From Haloprofundus halophilus (GTDB taxonomy: Archaea > Halobacteriota > Halobacteria > Halobacteriales > Haloferacaceae), in assembly GCF_003439925.1 (NCBI RefSeq), contig NZ_QQRR01000001.1:1426001-1490000 (forward strand): a stretch of DNA of 64,000 nucleotides, in the 5' to 3' direction. Within the stretch, counting starts at the first letter, position 1. Every line of letters begins with the position of its first letter. Below are positions 33,286-41,985 of this stretch, in pieces. A program made the translations under genes and the position numbers. The notes under the pieces were generated by a model. It was not told where the DNA came from, ran no database searches, and was given only the letters and a program-made list of their open reading frames with translations.

Positions 33286-33936
33286 ATGGGCGTCGTTGCC
33301 GAGTTCTCTATCCCGGTGGAGTCGTTCGCACTCGCAGAGACGTTCGACCGCGTTCCCGACGTACACGTCGAGGTCGACCGTCTCGCAACGCACAGTCGAG
33401 AGTGGGTACTGCCGTTCCTCTGGGTGTCCAGCGAGAGCGAGTCGACGGAGGTGGTGCGGGAGACGGTAGCCGACGACTCGACGGTGGACGAACTCACCGT
33501 CGTCGGCGAGTGGGCGTCGATCGCGCTCTACAACGTCCACTGGAGCGAGTCAGTCCAGCAGTTGGTCGACGAGATAACCGACCAACACGGTGTCGCCCTC
33601 TCGGCGAGGGCCCACGACGGCAAGTGGTCGCTCAGGCTCCGGTTCGTCGACCGGTCGATATTCGAGGACTTCCGGACGTACTTCGACGACCACGACCTTC
33701 GGTTCGAGTTGGTGCGCATCCGGGAGATGCAGGAACCGAAACAGCGCGAGTACGGCCTCACGACCCCGCAGCGGGAGACGCTCGTCACCGCGTTCGAGAT
33801 GGGCTACTTCACGGTTCCGCGGAAGACGAACATCACCGACCTGGCCGACGAACTCGGCGTGTCGCCGAACGCCGTCTCGCAGCGGCTTCGGCGGGCGAAC
33901 GCGTCGCTCGTACAGAACACGCTGCTTCTCGACTAA
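33286..33936 (+). CDS. Bacterio-opsin-activator-type HTH regulator
   Basis: A 216-residue transcription factor. Residues 1-150 form a sensor-like domain (MGVVAEFSIPVESFALAETF...VHVEVDRLATHS) common in halophile Bat-like proteins. Residues 158-210 are an HTH_10 domain: LTTPQRETLVTAFEMGYFTVPRKTNITDLADELGVSPNAVSQRLRRA (key residues Q-R-x-x-L, G-Y-F, P-R, L-A-x-x-L-G-V-S). Ligand and targets unknown. Located just beyond the CHAT-like module and may regulate it. Confidence 0.9.
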   Translation: MGVVAEFSIPVESFALAETFDRVPDVHVEVDRLATHSREWVLPFLWVSSESESTEVVRETVADDSTVDELTVVGEWASIALYNVHWSESVQQLVDEITDQHGVALSARAHDGKWSLRLRFVDRSIFEDFRTYFDDHDLRFELVRIREMQEPKQREYGLTTPQRETLVTAFEMGYFTVPRKTNITDLADELGVSPNAVSQRLRRANASLVQNTLLLD

Positions 33937-34042
33937 CGCTCCGACTGCGGAGGCGGGCGACCGGCGTCTGACCGGGGCTCGTCCGGCCTCGGGTCGCCTT
34001 CAGAGTTGAGTGCGCGGCGTCAAGGAGGTCGCAGAACTGTGG

Positions 34043-34414
34043 ATGTGTATGAACGGACCGACGGCGACGAACTCCCCCGAAGCGACCGAACTCGACGCGG
34101 ACGAGTGGAACGAACTGTTCGACGCGCTCGCGGTCGACCGCCGACGGACGGTTCTGCTCGAACTCGTCGAGCGGGGTGCCCCGTTGTCGGTGGACGCGCT
34201 GGCAGAGGCCGTCTTCGAGCGGCACGGGCCGGGAGCGGACGCACCGCACGCCGAGTCGACTGCCGGAATCGAGCGCCTCCGAATCGAACTGTACCACGTC
34301 GACCTCCCGAAGTTGGCCGCCGCGGACCTCGTCGCGTTCGACGAGGAGACGCAGCGGGCCTCGGCGACCGAGCGGACGGCCGCGAGCGCCGAACTCCTCG
34401 ACGGGTTGCGATAG
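34043..34414 (+). CDS. DUF7344-type winged-helix protein
   Basis: A 123-residue protein. LFDALAVDRRRTVLLELVERGAPLSVDALAEAVFE (key residues L-x-V-x-R-R-R, L-x-x-L, L-A-x-x-V) is the opening of the halophile winged-helix DUF7344, followed by LYHVDLPKLAAADLVAFDEETQ, the wing that ends with the usual H-x-x-L-P-x-L. Probably a DNA-binding regulator. Starts at 34043 or six nt later. Follows the HTH regulator by 106 bp on the same strand. Confidence 0.75.
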   Translation: MCMNGPTATNSPEATELDADEWNELFDALAVDRRRTVLLELVERGAPLSVDALAEAVFERHGPGADAPHAESTAGIERLRIELYHVDLPKLAAADLVAFDEETQRASATERTAASAELLDGLR

Positions 34415-34479
34415 CCGCCGGTCGCACGCCGCCGAAGCGGAGCGACGAGATTTTGGGCCCCTGCGTCCATTCAGTACTC

Positions 34480-34767
34480 GTGAGCGACGTTCCTGAGCGA
34501 CCGAAGTCGGGCGGCCTCGTGCGGGCGCTGTCGGTTCCCCAGCACGCGAAAGTCGGCGTCGCGTCGGGTGTGCTGCTGGCGCTCTCTGCGTATCTCTTCC
34601 GAGTACTCGAACTGTTCGGGCCGTTCGGCGGCACCCAGCAGTTCCCGCTCGTCGGCCCGGAGGGGTGGTTTCTCCTGCTGGCGTTCGTGCTCGCGACGAC
34701 GACGGCGATGCTCGTCACCGCCGCCTTGACCGTCGTCTCGGCGTATCGGTTGGCGCGCGAGCTCTAA
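34480..34767 (+). CDS. Two-pass membrane protein, unknown
   Basis: A 95-residue protein beginning at GTG (VSDVPERPKSGG). Helices at about 24-46 (KVGVASGVLLALSAYLFRVL) and 62-88 (GWFLLLAFVLATTTAMLVTAAL), with a Gly/Pro-rich loop between. It lies 65 bp after the DUF7344-type gene on the same strand. No family name can be given with confidence. Confidence 0.65.
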   Translation: MSDVPERPKSGGLVRALSVPQHAKVGVASGVLLALSAYLFRVLELFGPFGGTQQFPLVGPEGWFLLLAFVLATTTAMLVTAALTVVSAYRLAREL

Positions 34768-34804
34768 CACCGTCGGTCGAACGTACCGTTGCTCGGACGT
34801 ACCG

Positions 34805-36043
34805 TCACTCGAACTCTCGGGGGTCGCCCGCGAGTTCGCTGAGGCGCTCGGCCCCCGCGCGAGTCCCCTTCGCGATGATGACGTCGCCGGCGTGAAGTTC
34901 GGTCGCCGGTCCCGGCGAGACGACCCACTCGCCGTCGTGTCCCTCTTCGGTCGACTCGGGACGGCGGACGGCGATGACGCGCATCCCCGTCTCCGTTTTC
35001 ACCATCCGCTCGGCGAGCGTCGCATCCGCGAGCGTGCTCCCTGCACCGACGGTGAGGCGGACGATTATCTCGTCGGACTCCTCGACGGCGGCGGCGACGA
35101 CCGGGTGAGCGTCCAGGCCGCGGAGAACGCCCTCGCTGATTTCGAGGGCGGCGTCGCTTATCTCCTCGGTGGCGGTGGCGAGGTGGACGAGGCCGCGAAG
35201 CGAGATGGGGTCTTCGACGCGGGCGGCCGCGCGGAGCACCCACGCCTCGAAGCGCGACTGGAGCGCGTCGACTTCGGCCTCCAGTTCGTGGACCTCCTCG
35301 GCGACGCCCTCGCTGTCGAACAACACCGCGCCGTAGGCGAGGTCGACGGCGAGTTCGCTCATGTTCTTCATCAACACGATGGAGTCGACGGCTCGGCCCA
35401 GGTCGTCGATGGTCGGGGCGGGCGCGTCCGGCGCCTCGTACGCATCGCCCGTCGCCGTCTCGTAGACGGTGTCGAGCCCCTCCGTTCGGCCCCTGAGGAT
35501 GACCACGTCGCCGGCGCGCAGCGTCGCGTCCCGGTCGGGGTTCGTCAACCACCCCGTCTTCCCCGTCGGCTGCGACTGCCGGATGGCGATGACCCGGACG
35601 CCGGTCTCGGTCTCCATGTTGATGTCTGCGAGCGTCCGGCCGTCGTACGGCGTCCCCTCGACGAGTTCGGCGCGGACGACCGCCTCGACGGCTTCGGGAA
35701 GCGCCGCGCGCATCGCCTCGGGGAGACCGATGTCCTCGAGGACGATCTTGGCGATATCGCCGGCGGCGTCGGCGATTTTCTCCGCCGCGCCGACGACGCC
35801 GAGCACGGGCGCGAGCGCCTCCGCGTCCTCGGTGCTGCGCGCGGACATCAGGAGACTCATTCGGGCTTTGAGCTGGAGGATGTCCATCTGCTCTTCGAGC
35901 GTCAGTACCTCGGCGGCGAGTTGGTCGCTCCCGTGCAACACGGCGGAGTACGAGAGGTCGATGAGCAGTTCGGCGGTGTCTTTCATCTCCGAGAGCACCG
36001 CTTTCACGCTCACGGGTTCGTACTTGACCTCTCCGGGGTCCAT
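34805..36043 (-). CDS. PhoU/TrkA-C double-repeat protein (ion transport regulation)
   Basis: A 412-residue cytoplasmic protein built from two similar halves, each with a helical PhoU-like domain (VSVKAVLSEMKDTAELLIDLSYSAVLHGS at about 13-41; VLMKNMSELAVDLAYGAVLFDS at about 225-246) and a TrkA-C/RCK-C domain (TLADINMETETGVRVIAIRQ; TLADATLAERMVKTETGMRVIAVRR). TrkA-C domains bind nucleotides such as c-di-AMP and gate potassium channels, so control of K+ uptake is a plausible role. No channel gene is adjacent. The ATG at 36043 gives the likely start (MDPGEVKYEP). Confidence 0.87.
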   Translation of the reverse strand: MDPGEVKYEPVSVKAVLSEMKDTAELLIDLSYSAVLHGSDQLAAEVLTLEEQMDILQLKARMSLLMSARSTEDAEALAPVLGVVGAAEKIADAAGDIAKIVLEDIGLPEAMRAALPEAVEAVVRAELVEGTPYDGRTLADINMETETGVRVIAIRQSQPTGKTGWLTNPDRDATLRAGDVVILRGRTEGLDTVYETATGDAYEAPDAPAPTIDDLGRAVDSIVLMKNMSELAVDLAYGAVLFDSEGVAEEVHELEAEVDALQSRFEAWVLRAAARVEDPISLRGLVHLATATEEISDAALEISEGVLRGLDAHPVVAAAVEESDEIIVRLTVGAGSTLADATLAERMVKTETGMRVIAVRRPESTEEGHDGEWVVSPGPATELHAGDVIIAKGTRAGAERLSELAGDPREFE

Positions 36044-36165
36044 GCTGTCGAATTCTCGGCGCGACGGCAAAAGGGTTGTCAGGCCGTCGCACCGGCGAAG
36101 GTAAAACCCGGCAGTGAAGGCGAGAACGGCAACGCTTTTTTGAAAGGGTCATGAACCTTCGTGAC

Positions 36166-37305
36166 ATGGCAGACGAGCTAAAACGGGGCCTTGAAGGCGT
36201 CCTAGTCGCCGAATCCGAACTCAGTCACATCGACGGCGACGAGGGCCGTCTCATCTATCGCGGCTACACCATCGAGGACCTCGCGCGCAACGCGAGCTAC
36301 GAGGAAGTGCTCTATCTGCTGTGGCACGGGGAACTTCCCACACGCGAGGAACTCGACTCGTTCTCGGCGTCGATGGCCGAGGAGCGACACCTCGACGACG
36401 GCGCGTACGACGAAATTCGCGAACTTGCCGAACAGGACGAAGAGCCGATGGCGGCGCTCCGGACCATCGTCTCGTCGTTCTCGGCGTACGACCCCGACGC
36501 CGACGTCGAGGACGTCACCGACGAGGAGGTCAACGCCCGCAAGGGGCGGCGTATCACGGCGAAGCTCCCGACGGCGCTGGCGGCGTTCAACCGCCTCCGA
36601 AACGGTAACGACCCGGTCGAACCGCGCGAGGACCTCGGTCACGCAGCGAACTTCCTCTACATGCTCAACGACGAGGAACCCGACGACGTGCTCGCCGAGA
36701 CGTTCGACATGGCGCTCGTGCTCCACGCCGACCACGGTCTGAACGCCTCGACGTTCTCGGCGATGGTCACCGCCTCCACGCTGTCGGAACTGCACAGCGC
36801 CATCACGAGCGCGGTCGGCACGCTCTCGGGGAGCCTCCACGGCGGCGCGAACGCGAACGTGATGAAGATGCTCAAAGAGGTCGACGAGAGCGACCGCGAC
36901 CCGACCGAGTGGGTGAAGAAGGCGCTCGACGAGGGTCGCCGCGTCCCCGGCTTCGGCCACCGCGTCTACAACGTCAAGGACCCGCGCGCGAAGATTCTCG
37001 GCGAGAAGTCCGAGGAACTCGGCGAGGCGGCGGGCGACACGAAGTGGTACGAGATGAGCGTCGCCGTCGAGGAGTACATCTCCGAGGAGAAGGGCCTCGC
37101 GCCGAACGTCGACTTCTACTCGGCCTCGACGTACTACCAGATGGGCATCCCCATCGACATCTACACGCCCATCTTCGCGATGTCGCGCGTCGGCGGGTGG
37201 GTCGCCCACGTCCTCGAACAGTACGACGACAACCGTCTCATCCGACCCCGTGCCCGCTACGTCGGCGACGAGCACAACGAGTGGGTCGGCATCGACGAGC
37301 GGTAG
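36166..37305 (+). CDS. citZ: Citrate synthase
   Basis: A 379-residue TCA-cycle enzyme joining oxaloacetate and acetyl-CoA. It begins MADELKRGLEGVLVAES, the normal haloarchaeal start; the ATG five codons earlier is less likely. Active-site segments are visible: SGSLHGGANANVM (His of the oxaloacetate site), GFGHRVYNVKDPRA (second His) and NVDFYSA (catalytic Asp). Length fits the type II short archaeal form. Acetyl-CoA from the beta-oxidation genes at 52-64 kb would enter here. Confidence 0.96.
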   Translation: MADELKRGLEGVLVAESELSHIDGDEGRLIYRGYTIEDLARNASYEEVLYLLWHGELPTREELDSFSASMAEERHLDDGAYDEIRELAEQDEEPMAALRTIVSSFSAYDPDADVEDVTDEEVNARKGRRITAKLPTALAAFNRLRNGNDPVEPREDLGHAANFLYMLNDEEPDDVLAETFDMALVLHADHGLNASTFSAMVTASTLSELHSAITSAVGTLSGSLHGGANANVMKMLKEVDESDRDPTEWVKKALDEGRRVPGFGHRVYNVKDPRAKILGEKSEELGEAAGDTKWYEMSVAVEEYISEEKGLAPNVDFYSASTYYQMGIPIDIYTPIFAMSRVGGWVAHVLEQYDDNRLIRPRARYVGDEHNEWVGIDER

Positions 37306-37459
37306 TCCTCACGGTCCGCTCTCCGGGGCGAACGCGGTGAGCGTGCGCAGCGTAAAAGGCCGCCTCACGCCCCGTTGACGGCGTCGACGGACGGTTCAGC
37401 GTTCGTGAATTCCACCGGGCCACAAGGGTTTTACAGACAAACGGCCTACGGCGCGGTGC

Positions 37460-37702
37460 ATGGCACAACGACGCGTCGACACCGACGAGATGAAGCAGCG
37501 AGCGAAAGTTCGAGCCAAGGCCGAAGCCGACAAACAAGCCGACGTGCTCCGCTCTCGACTGGGCGAACTCGCCGTCGAGGCCGCCGAGGAGTACTTCCCC
37601 GAACAGTACCAGCGCCGCCGCCGCGAAGACATGGCGAAGGCGTTCGCGGCGGGCGTCGCGGTCGGCGTGCTGTCGCGGTGGGCACTCAAACGACAGCGGT
37701 AG
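37460..37702 (+). CDS. Small basic coiled-coil-like protein, unknown
   Basis: An 80-residue protein, unusual here for its high Arg/Lys content: MKQRAKVRAKAEADKQADVLRSRLGELAVEAAEEYF then a short hydrophobic KAFAAGVAVGVLSRWALKRQR that may touch the membrane. Strongly helical by composition. Family not recognised. About 155 bp after the citZ stop. Confidence 0.65.
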   Translation: MAQRRVDTDEMKQRAKVRAKAEADKQADVLRSRLGELAVEAAEEYFPEQYQRRRREDMAKAFAAGVAVGVLSRWALKRQR

Positions 37703-37877
37703 TTCGGTCACCCGTCCTCGTTTCTTTCGTCCCGCGCCCCAGCGACAGTTCCGGGTCGAACTGCGTCCGCCTCGTTCGAACGGTCGCCGCCGTTCAGTTT
37801 TCGGGAGTGACTAGTCACTGAGAGTGTAACTTCGCACACACAGCGTTTTTGTCCACGGCGTGAGGACAGTACACTCG

Positions 37878-40800
37878 ATGAACGACAGGGACACTGTGGC
37901 GACGGAGCTACAGTTCCAAACGCTACTCGACTGCACCGACGGGGTCGCGGTGTTCGTTCTGGATGTCGACGGGCAGGTCGTGTCGTGGAATGCGGGAGCG
38001 GAGCGGATGACGGGTCGAACTGCTGACGATGTGGTCGGACAGCCGCTGTCGGTGTTCTACCGACCGTGCGCGGAGACAGAGACGCCGGCGTCGCTGTGCG
38101 ACGCCGTGACTCGGAACGGTCGCGCCGAATCGACCGGGTGGGGCCGCGGGCCCGACGAGGAGAGGCGTCGCCTCGATTTGGAACTGCGACCGGCGGAAGA
38201 CGGAACCGGCACCGAGGACCGATTCGTCGCCGTACTACGCGAACACGACGGCGAAGATACCGAAACCGAGGGGGACGATAGGGGGGTCGACGAGGACGAT
38301 AGAAGGGTCGACGAGGACGATAGAAGGGTCGGCGAGCGGCGAGACGGAATCGACGACGACCGAAGCCCCGGGGACCCGGTTATCTCAGACGGCCTCTTCG
38401 AGGTCGCCGGGGACGCGCTCTATCGCCTCGACACGGACAGGCGGTTCGTCACGGTGTCGGAGGGTGTCGCGTCGATAACAGGGTACAGTCAGGAGCAACT
38501 GCTCGGCGAACACGTCTCGAGGCTGTTCGACGCCGAGACCGCCGAGCGGTTGCACCCGCTTGACGGCGCGTCGACTGCTCCCGACGACGGCGACGTGAGG
38601 ACGGCGACGACCGCGCTGAAAACGGCGGACGGGTCGTCCGTCCGCTGTGAGGTTCGGAGTCGGATGGTCGGCACCGGTGACCGGGTTCGAGGGAGCGTCG
38701 GCGTCGTCGAGCGCGCCTCCGACCGCGTCGGCGACCCGTCCAGCCCGGCCCACCGGCGCGAAGTCGTCCAGCGACTTCTCAACACGGCACCGGTCGCGCT
38801 CGCGGTCAGGGAGAGTCAGACCGGGGTCACGGTGGGCAACGCACGGGGGCGAGAGCTGTTCGGTTTCGCCGCCGAGGACGACTCGCGGGCGGTGGGACCG
38901 TCGGTTCGCTTCTTCGACGCCGAAGGCGAGCCGATGGCCGTCGACGACCGACCGATACGCCGCGCGGAGCGGACGCTCGAACCGGTGTACGGCGAGGAAC
39001 TCGTGGTCGAACGCGCGGGCGGCAGTCGCCGGTCGCTCCGCGTCGACGCCGTGCCCGTGACCGACGAGACGGGCGAACTCAGACACGTCGTCGCCGTGGC
39101 CGAAGACGTCACCGAACGGAAGCAGCGGACCGAGACGCTTCGGCAGCAGCGACGACAGCTCCGAACGGAGCTGAGCGAGGTGCTCGGCCGGGTGACCGAC
39201 GCCGTGTTCGCGCTCGACACCGAGTGGCGCTTCACGTACGTCAACGAGACGGGCGAGAGGCTGCTCCGGCGCACGGAGGAGGGGCTGCTCGGCGAGTCCG
39301 TCTGGGACGCGTTTCCGGAGGCGGTCGGCACGACGTTCGAAGACGAGTACCGGGAGGTGATGCGCCGGCAGGAGCCGACGACGTTCGTCGAGTACTTCCC
39401 TCCGCTGTCGGCGTGGTTCGAGGTCCGAGCGTACCCCTCGGAGACCGGCGTGTCGGTCTACTTCCGCGACGTCTCCGACCGGCACCGACGCGAACAGGAA
39501 CTCGAACAGTACGAGGCCGTCGTCGAGACGGTCGACGACGCGGTGTACGTCGTCGACGGGGAGTCGCGCTTCGCCGCCGTGAACGACGCGTTCACCTCGC
39601 TGGTGGGGTACTCGCGCTCGGAACTGCTCGGCGAGAAGAGCGAACTGCTCCGCGCCGACGACGTCGGCGGGACCGTCGAGCGACTGACCCGCGAACAGCT
39701 CGACGGCGACCGAACCAGAGCGGTCGTCGAGAGCGAGATTCGACGGCGCGACGGCAGCGTCTTCCCGGCCGCGACGACGGTTACTCCGTTCCCGAGCGAC
39801 GACGGCGGTTGCGGGCGCGTCGGCGTCGTTCGCGACATCAGCGAGCACAGAGAGCGCGAACGACAGCTCGAATCGCTCTCGAAGGCCGCCGGACGGTTGC
39901 TCGACGCGGACTCCCAGCGGGAGATGGCGACTATCGCCGTCGACACCGCGGCGGGGGTGCTCGACGGACCGTTCGTCTCGGTCGCGCTGTACGACGAGAC
40001 GAGCGGGGCGCTCCGCCCGCAGACGGGGTCGGCGACCGACGGGCGGCTCGCCGACGTGGAGCGATTGCTCGACCCGGAGGCGGAGCTCGCCTGGCAGGCG
40101 TACGTCGACGGCGAGCGGTACGTCTTCGAGGACGTCGAACCGGTCGACGAGGAGTCAGATCCGTTCGACGTCGCCGTCTACCCGCTGGGCCGTCACGGCG
40201 TCTTCCTCCTCGGGGGGAGCCCGGACCCGAAGACGGCGAGTTTCGCCCGCATCCTCGCGGCCAACACCGAGTCGGCGCTGGACCGCGGCGACAGGGAAGC
40301 GCGTCTCGTCGAGCAGCAGACGCAGCTACGCGAGCAGAATCGGACGCTCGGCCGCCTCAACCGCGTTAACGGGGTGACGCGTCAGATTCTCCGGACGCTC
40401 GTCGACGCCACCTCCCGCGCGGAGATAGAGCGGTCGGTCTGCGAGCAGTTGACGACGACGGGACCGTATCGGTTCGCCTGGATCGGCGGCCGCGACGTGG
40501 TCGACGACACGATCGCGCCTCGGACGTCCGCCGGGTTCGAGAACGGTTACCTCTCGGAACTGCGGGCGCTCACGGACCGAACGCATCCGTCGGTTCGGGC
40601 GGTCGAGAGCGCCAACCCCGTCGTCGTCGACGACCTCCACGACGACCCGCCGTTCGACACGTGGCGCAGCGAGGCGCTGAAACGCGGCTACCAGTCGCTC
40701 ATCTGTCTCCCGCTTCGCTACCACGGCACGTCGTACGGCGTGCTCTGCGTCTACGCCGACCGACCGGACGTGTTCGACGAGATGGAGCGGTCGGTGCTGC

Positions 40801-41528
40801 GCGAACTGAGCAACACGACGGCGTACGCTATCAACGCCGCCGAGAGCAAGCGAAGTCTCGTCGGCGACGCCGACGTCGAGCTCGAACTCACCGTCGAGGA
40901 CGACTCGGTCTCGTATCTCCGCGCGAGCGAGGAACTGGACTGTTCGCTGGAGCTCGACGACCTGGTGACGCAGGAGGAGGGCGGTCTCCGCGCCGTCTTC
41001 ACCGCCCGCGGGGTGGATTCGGAGTCGTTCGTCGCGCACACGAAGCAGACGCTGGACGTTCGAGAGCTCCGTCTGGTCGACGAGAGCGGGTCGGACGCGG
41101 TGTTCGAGTGCACCGTCGGCGTCGAACACATCTTCCAGACGTTCGTCGACTACGGCGTCGTCCCGCGGCGGTTCGACGCCGCGGACGGCGTCGGCAACGT
41201 CACGGTCACCGTCTCCGACCAGTTCGACGTCCGGTCGTTCGTCGAGACGCTGCGGACGCAGTACGACCGCGTCGAACTGACCGCTCGCCGGGAGCGACCG
41301 CGGGAGTCGCCGACGCTCGGGGAGATGCGCGCGCAGTTGAACGCGCAGCTCACCGACCGACAGCGGCAGGCGCTGGAGACGGCGTTCGCCAACGGGTTCT
41401 TCGAGTCGCCGCGGTCCAGCACCGAACGCGAGATCGCCGACCGCCTCGGCATCGCTCAATCGACGCTCAACGGCCACCTCAGGGCCGCACAGCGGAAAGT
41501 ACTGGAGTACCTCTACGAGCCCGACTGA
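37878..41528 (+). CDS. Multi-PAS/GAF sensor with Bat domain and HTH_10
   Basis: A 1216-residue one-component sensor-regulator. PAS-like domains start near residues 12 (TLLDCTDGVAVFVLD), 175 (VAGDALYRLDTDRRFV), 300 (NTAPVALAVRES), 430 (RVTDAVFALDTEWRF) and 545 (ETVDDAVYVVDGESRF); two GAF domains follow (about 675-810 and 845-1000), then a bacterio-opsin-activator sensor domain (about 1010-1150) and a C-terminal HTH_10 (LTDRQRQALETAFANGFFESPRSSTEREIADRLGIAQS). Between the first two PAS domains lies a 21-bp repeat. Bat proteins respond to light or oxygen; the signal here is unknown. ATG 37878 chosen over an upstream GTG. Confidence 0.93.
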   Translation: MNDRDTVATELQFQTLLDCTDGVAVFVLDVDGQVVSWNAGAERMTGRTADDVVGQPLSVFYRPCAETETPASLCDAVTRNGRAESTGWGRGPDEERRRLDLELRPAEDGTGTEDRFVAVLREHDGEDTETEGDDRGVDEDDRRVDEDDRRVGERRDGIDDDRSPGDPVISDGLFEVAGDALYRLDTDRRFVTVSEGVASITGYSQEQLLGEHVSRLFDAETAERLHPLDGASTAPDDGDVRTATTALKTADGSSVRCEVRSRMVGTGDRVRGSVGVVERASDRVGDPSSPAHRREVVQRLLNTAPVALAVRESQTGVTVGNARGRELFGFAAEDDSRAVGPSVRFFDAEGEPMAVDDRPIRRAERTLEPVYGEELVVERAGGSRRSLRVDAVPVTDETGELRHVVAVAEDVTERKQRTETLRQQRRQLRTELSEVLGRVTDAVFALDTEWRFTYVNETGERLLRRTEEGLLGESVWDAFPEAVGTTFEDEYREVMRRQEPTTFVEYFPPLSAWFEVRAYPSETGVSVYFRDVSDRHRREQELEQYEAVVETVDDAVYVVDGESRFAAVNDAFTSLVGYSRSELLGEKSELLRADDVGGTVERLTREQLDGDRTRAVVESEIRRRDGSVFPAATTVTPFPSDDGGCGRVGVVRDISEHRERERQLESLSKAAGRLLDADSQREMATIAVDTAAGVLDGPFVSVALYDETSGALRPQTGSATDGRLADVERLLDPEAELAWQAYVDGERYVFEDVEPVDEESDPFDVAVYPLGRHGVFLLGGSPDPKTASFARILAANTESALDRGDREARLVEQQTQLREQNRTLGRLNRVNGVTRQILRTLVDATSRAEIERSVCEQLTTTGPYRFAWIGGRDVVDDTIAPRTSAGFENGYLSELRALTDRTHPSVRAVESANPVVVDDLHDDPPFDTWRSEALKRGYQSLICLPLRYHGTSYGVLCVYADRPDVFDEMERSVLRELSNTTAYAINAAESKRSLVGDADVELELTVEDDSVSYLRASEELDCSLELDDLVTQEEGGLRAVFTARGVDSESFVAHTKQTLDVRELRLVDESGSDAVFECTVGVEHIFQTFVDYGVVPRRFDAADGVGNVTVTVSDQFDVRSFVETLRTQYDRVELTARRERPRESPTLGEMRAQLNAQLTDRQRQALETAFANGFFESPRSSTEREIADRLGIAQSTLNGHLRAAQRKVLEYLYEPD
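38274..38336 (+). repeat. In-frame tandem repeat, 3 x 21 bp
   Basis: Units starting GACGATA at 38274, 38295 and 38316, the third shortened in similarity. In frame they encode DDRRVDE-type heptads in the linker between the first and second PAS domains of the sensor, so copy number changes would alter linker length without a frameshift. Confidence 0.85.
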
Positions 41529-41621
41529 GCGGTACCCTATCAGTATCGCCCCGGACAGACCGGGAGCCGATGTGGATAGTGGAATCTCACATGGGGCTGG
41601 ATTGCGTATCGAAAATCGAGA

Positions 41622-41942
41622 ATGTCCGATACGGTTACTAAATGGGCCACCAGTAGTCGGCCGGTTTCTATCACTGCGGTCGAGGCTGTCGCCGAGTGTC
41701 TGAACAGAAACCCGATGGAGCTCGAGATGTCGCTCGTCGAAGTTGTCGACGCGGACGCCCTCGACGACCTGTTCGACGGAGCCCACCGAAGAGCCAGCGA
41801 CGACGGTCTGCTCCTCACGATATTCACGTTCTGCGGATGCGAGGTCACGGCTTACGACGACGGAAAAGTCACCGCGACGCGACTCGACAAGCGTGCCAGC
41901 GTCACGTCGAACAGCGGTTCGAAAGCGTCGCTCCGACGCTGA
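41622..41942 (+). CDS. HalOD1 output-domain protein
   Basis: A 106-residue protein. SITAVEAVAECLNRNPMELEMSLVEVVDADALDDLFDGA, followed by LTIFTFCGCEVTAYDDGKVTATR (key residues V-x-x-A-V-A, L-x-x-V-x-D-x-D-A-L-x-x-L-F, F-x-x-x-x-V-x-x-x-x-D-G), is the halobacterial output domain 1, a small module found alone or behind receiver domains. It lies 93 bp after the large PAS/GAF sensor on the same strand and may act with it. The last 15 residues are low-complexity. Confidence 0.85.
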   Translation: MSDTVTKWATSSRPVSITAVEAVAECLNRNPMELEMSLVEVVDADALDDLFDGAHRRASDDGLLLTIFTFCGCEVTAYDDGKVTATRLDKRASVTSNSGSKASLRR

Positions 41943-41985
41943 GCGTACGCTGACGCTGAGCGTCGCTCCGACTCACAGCGGCCCG

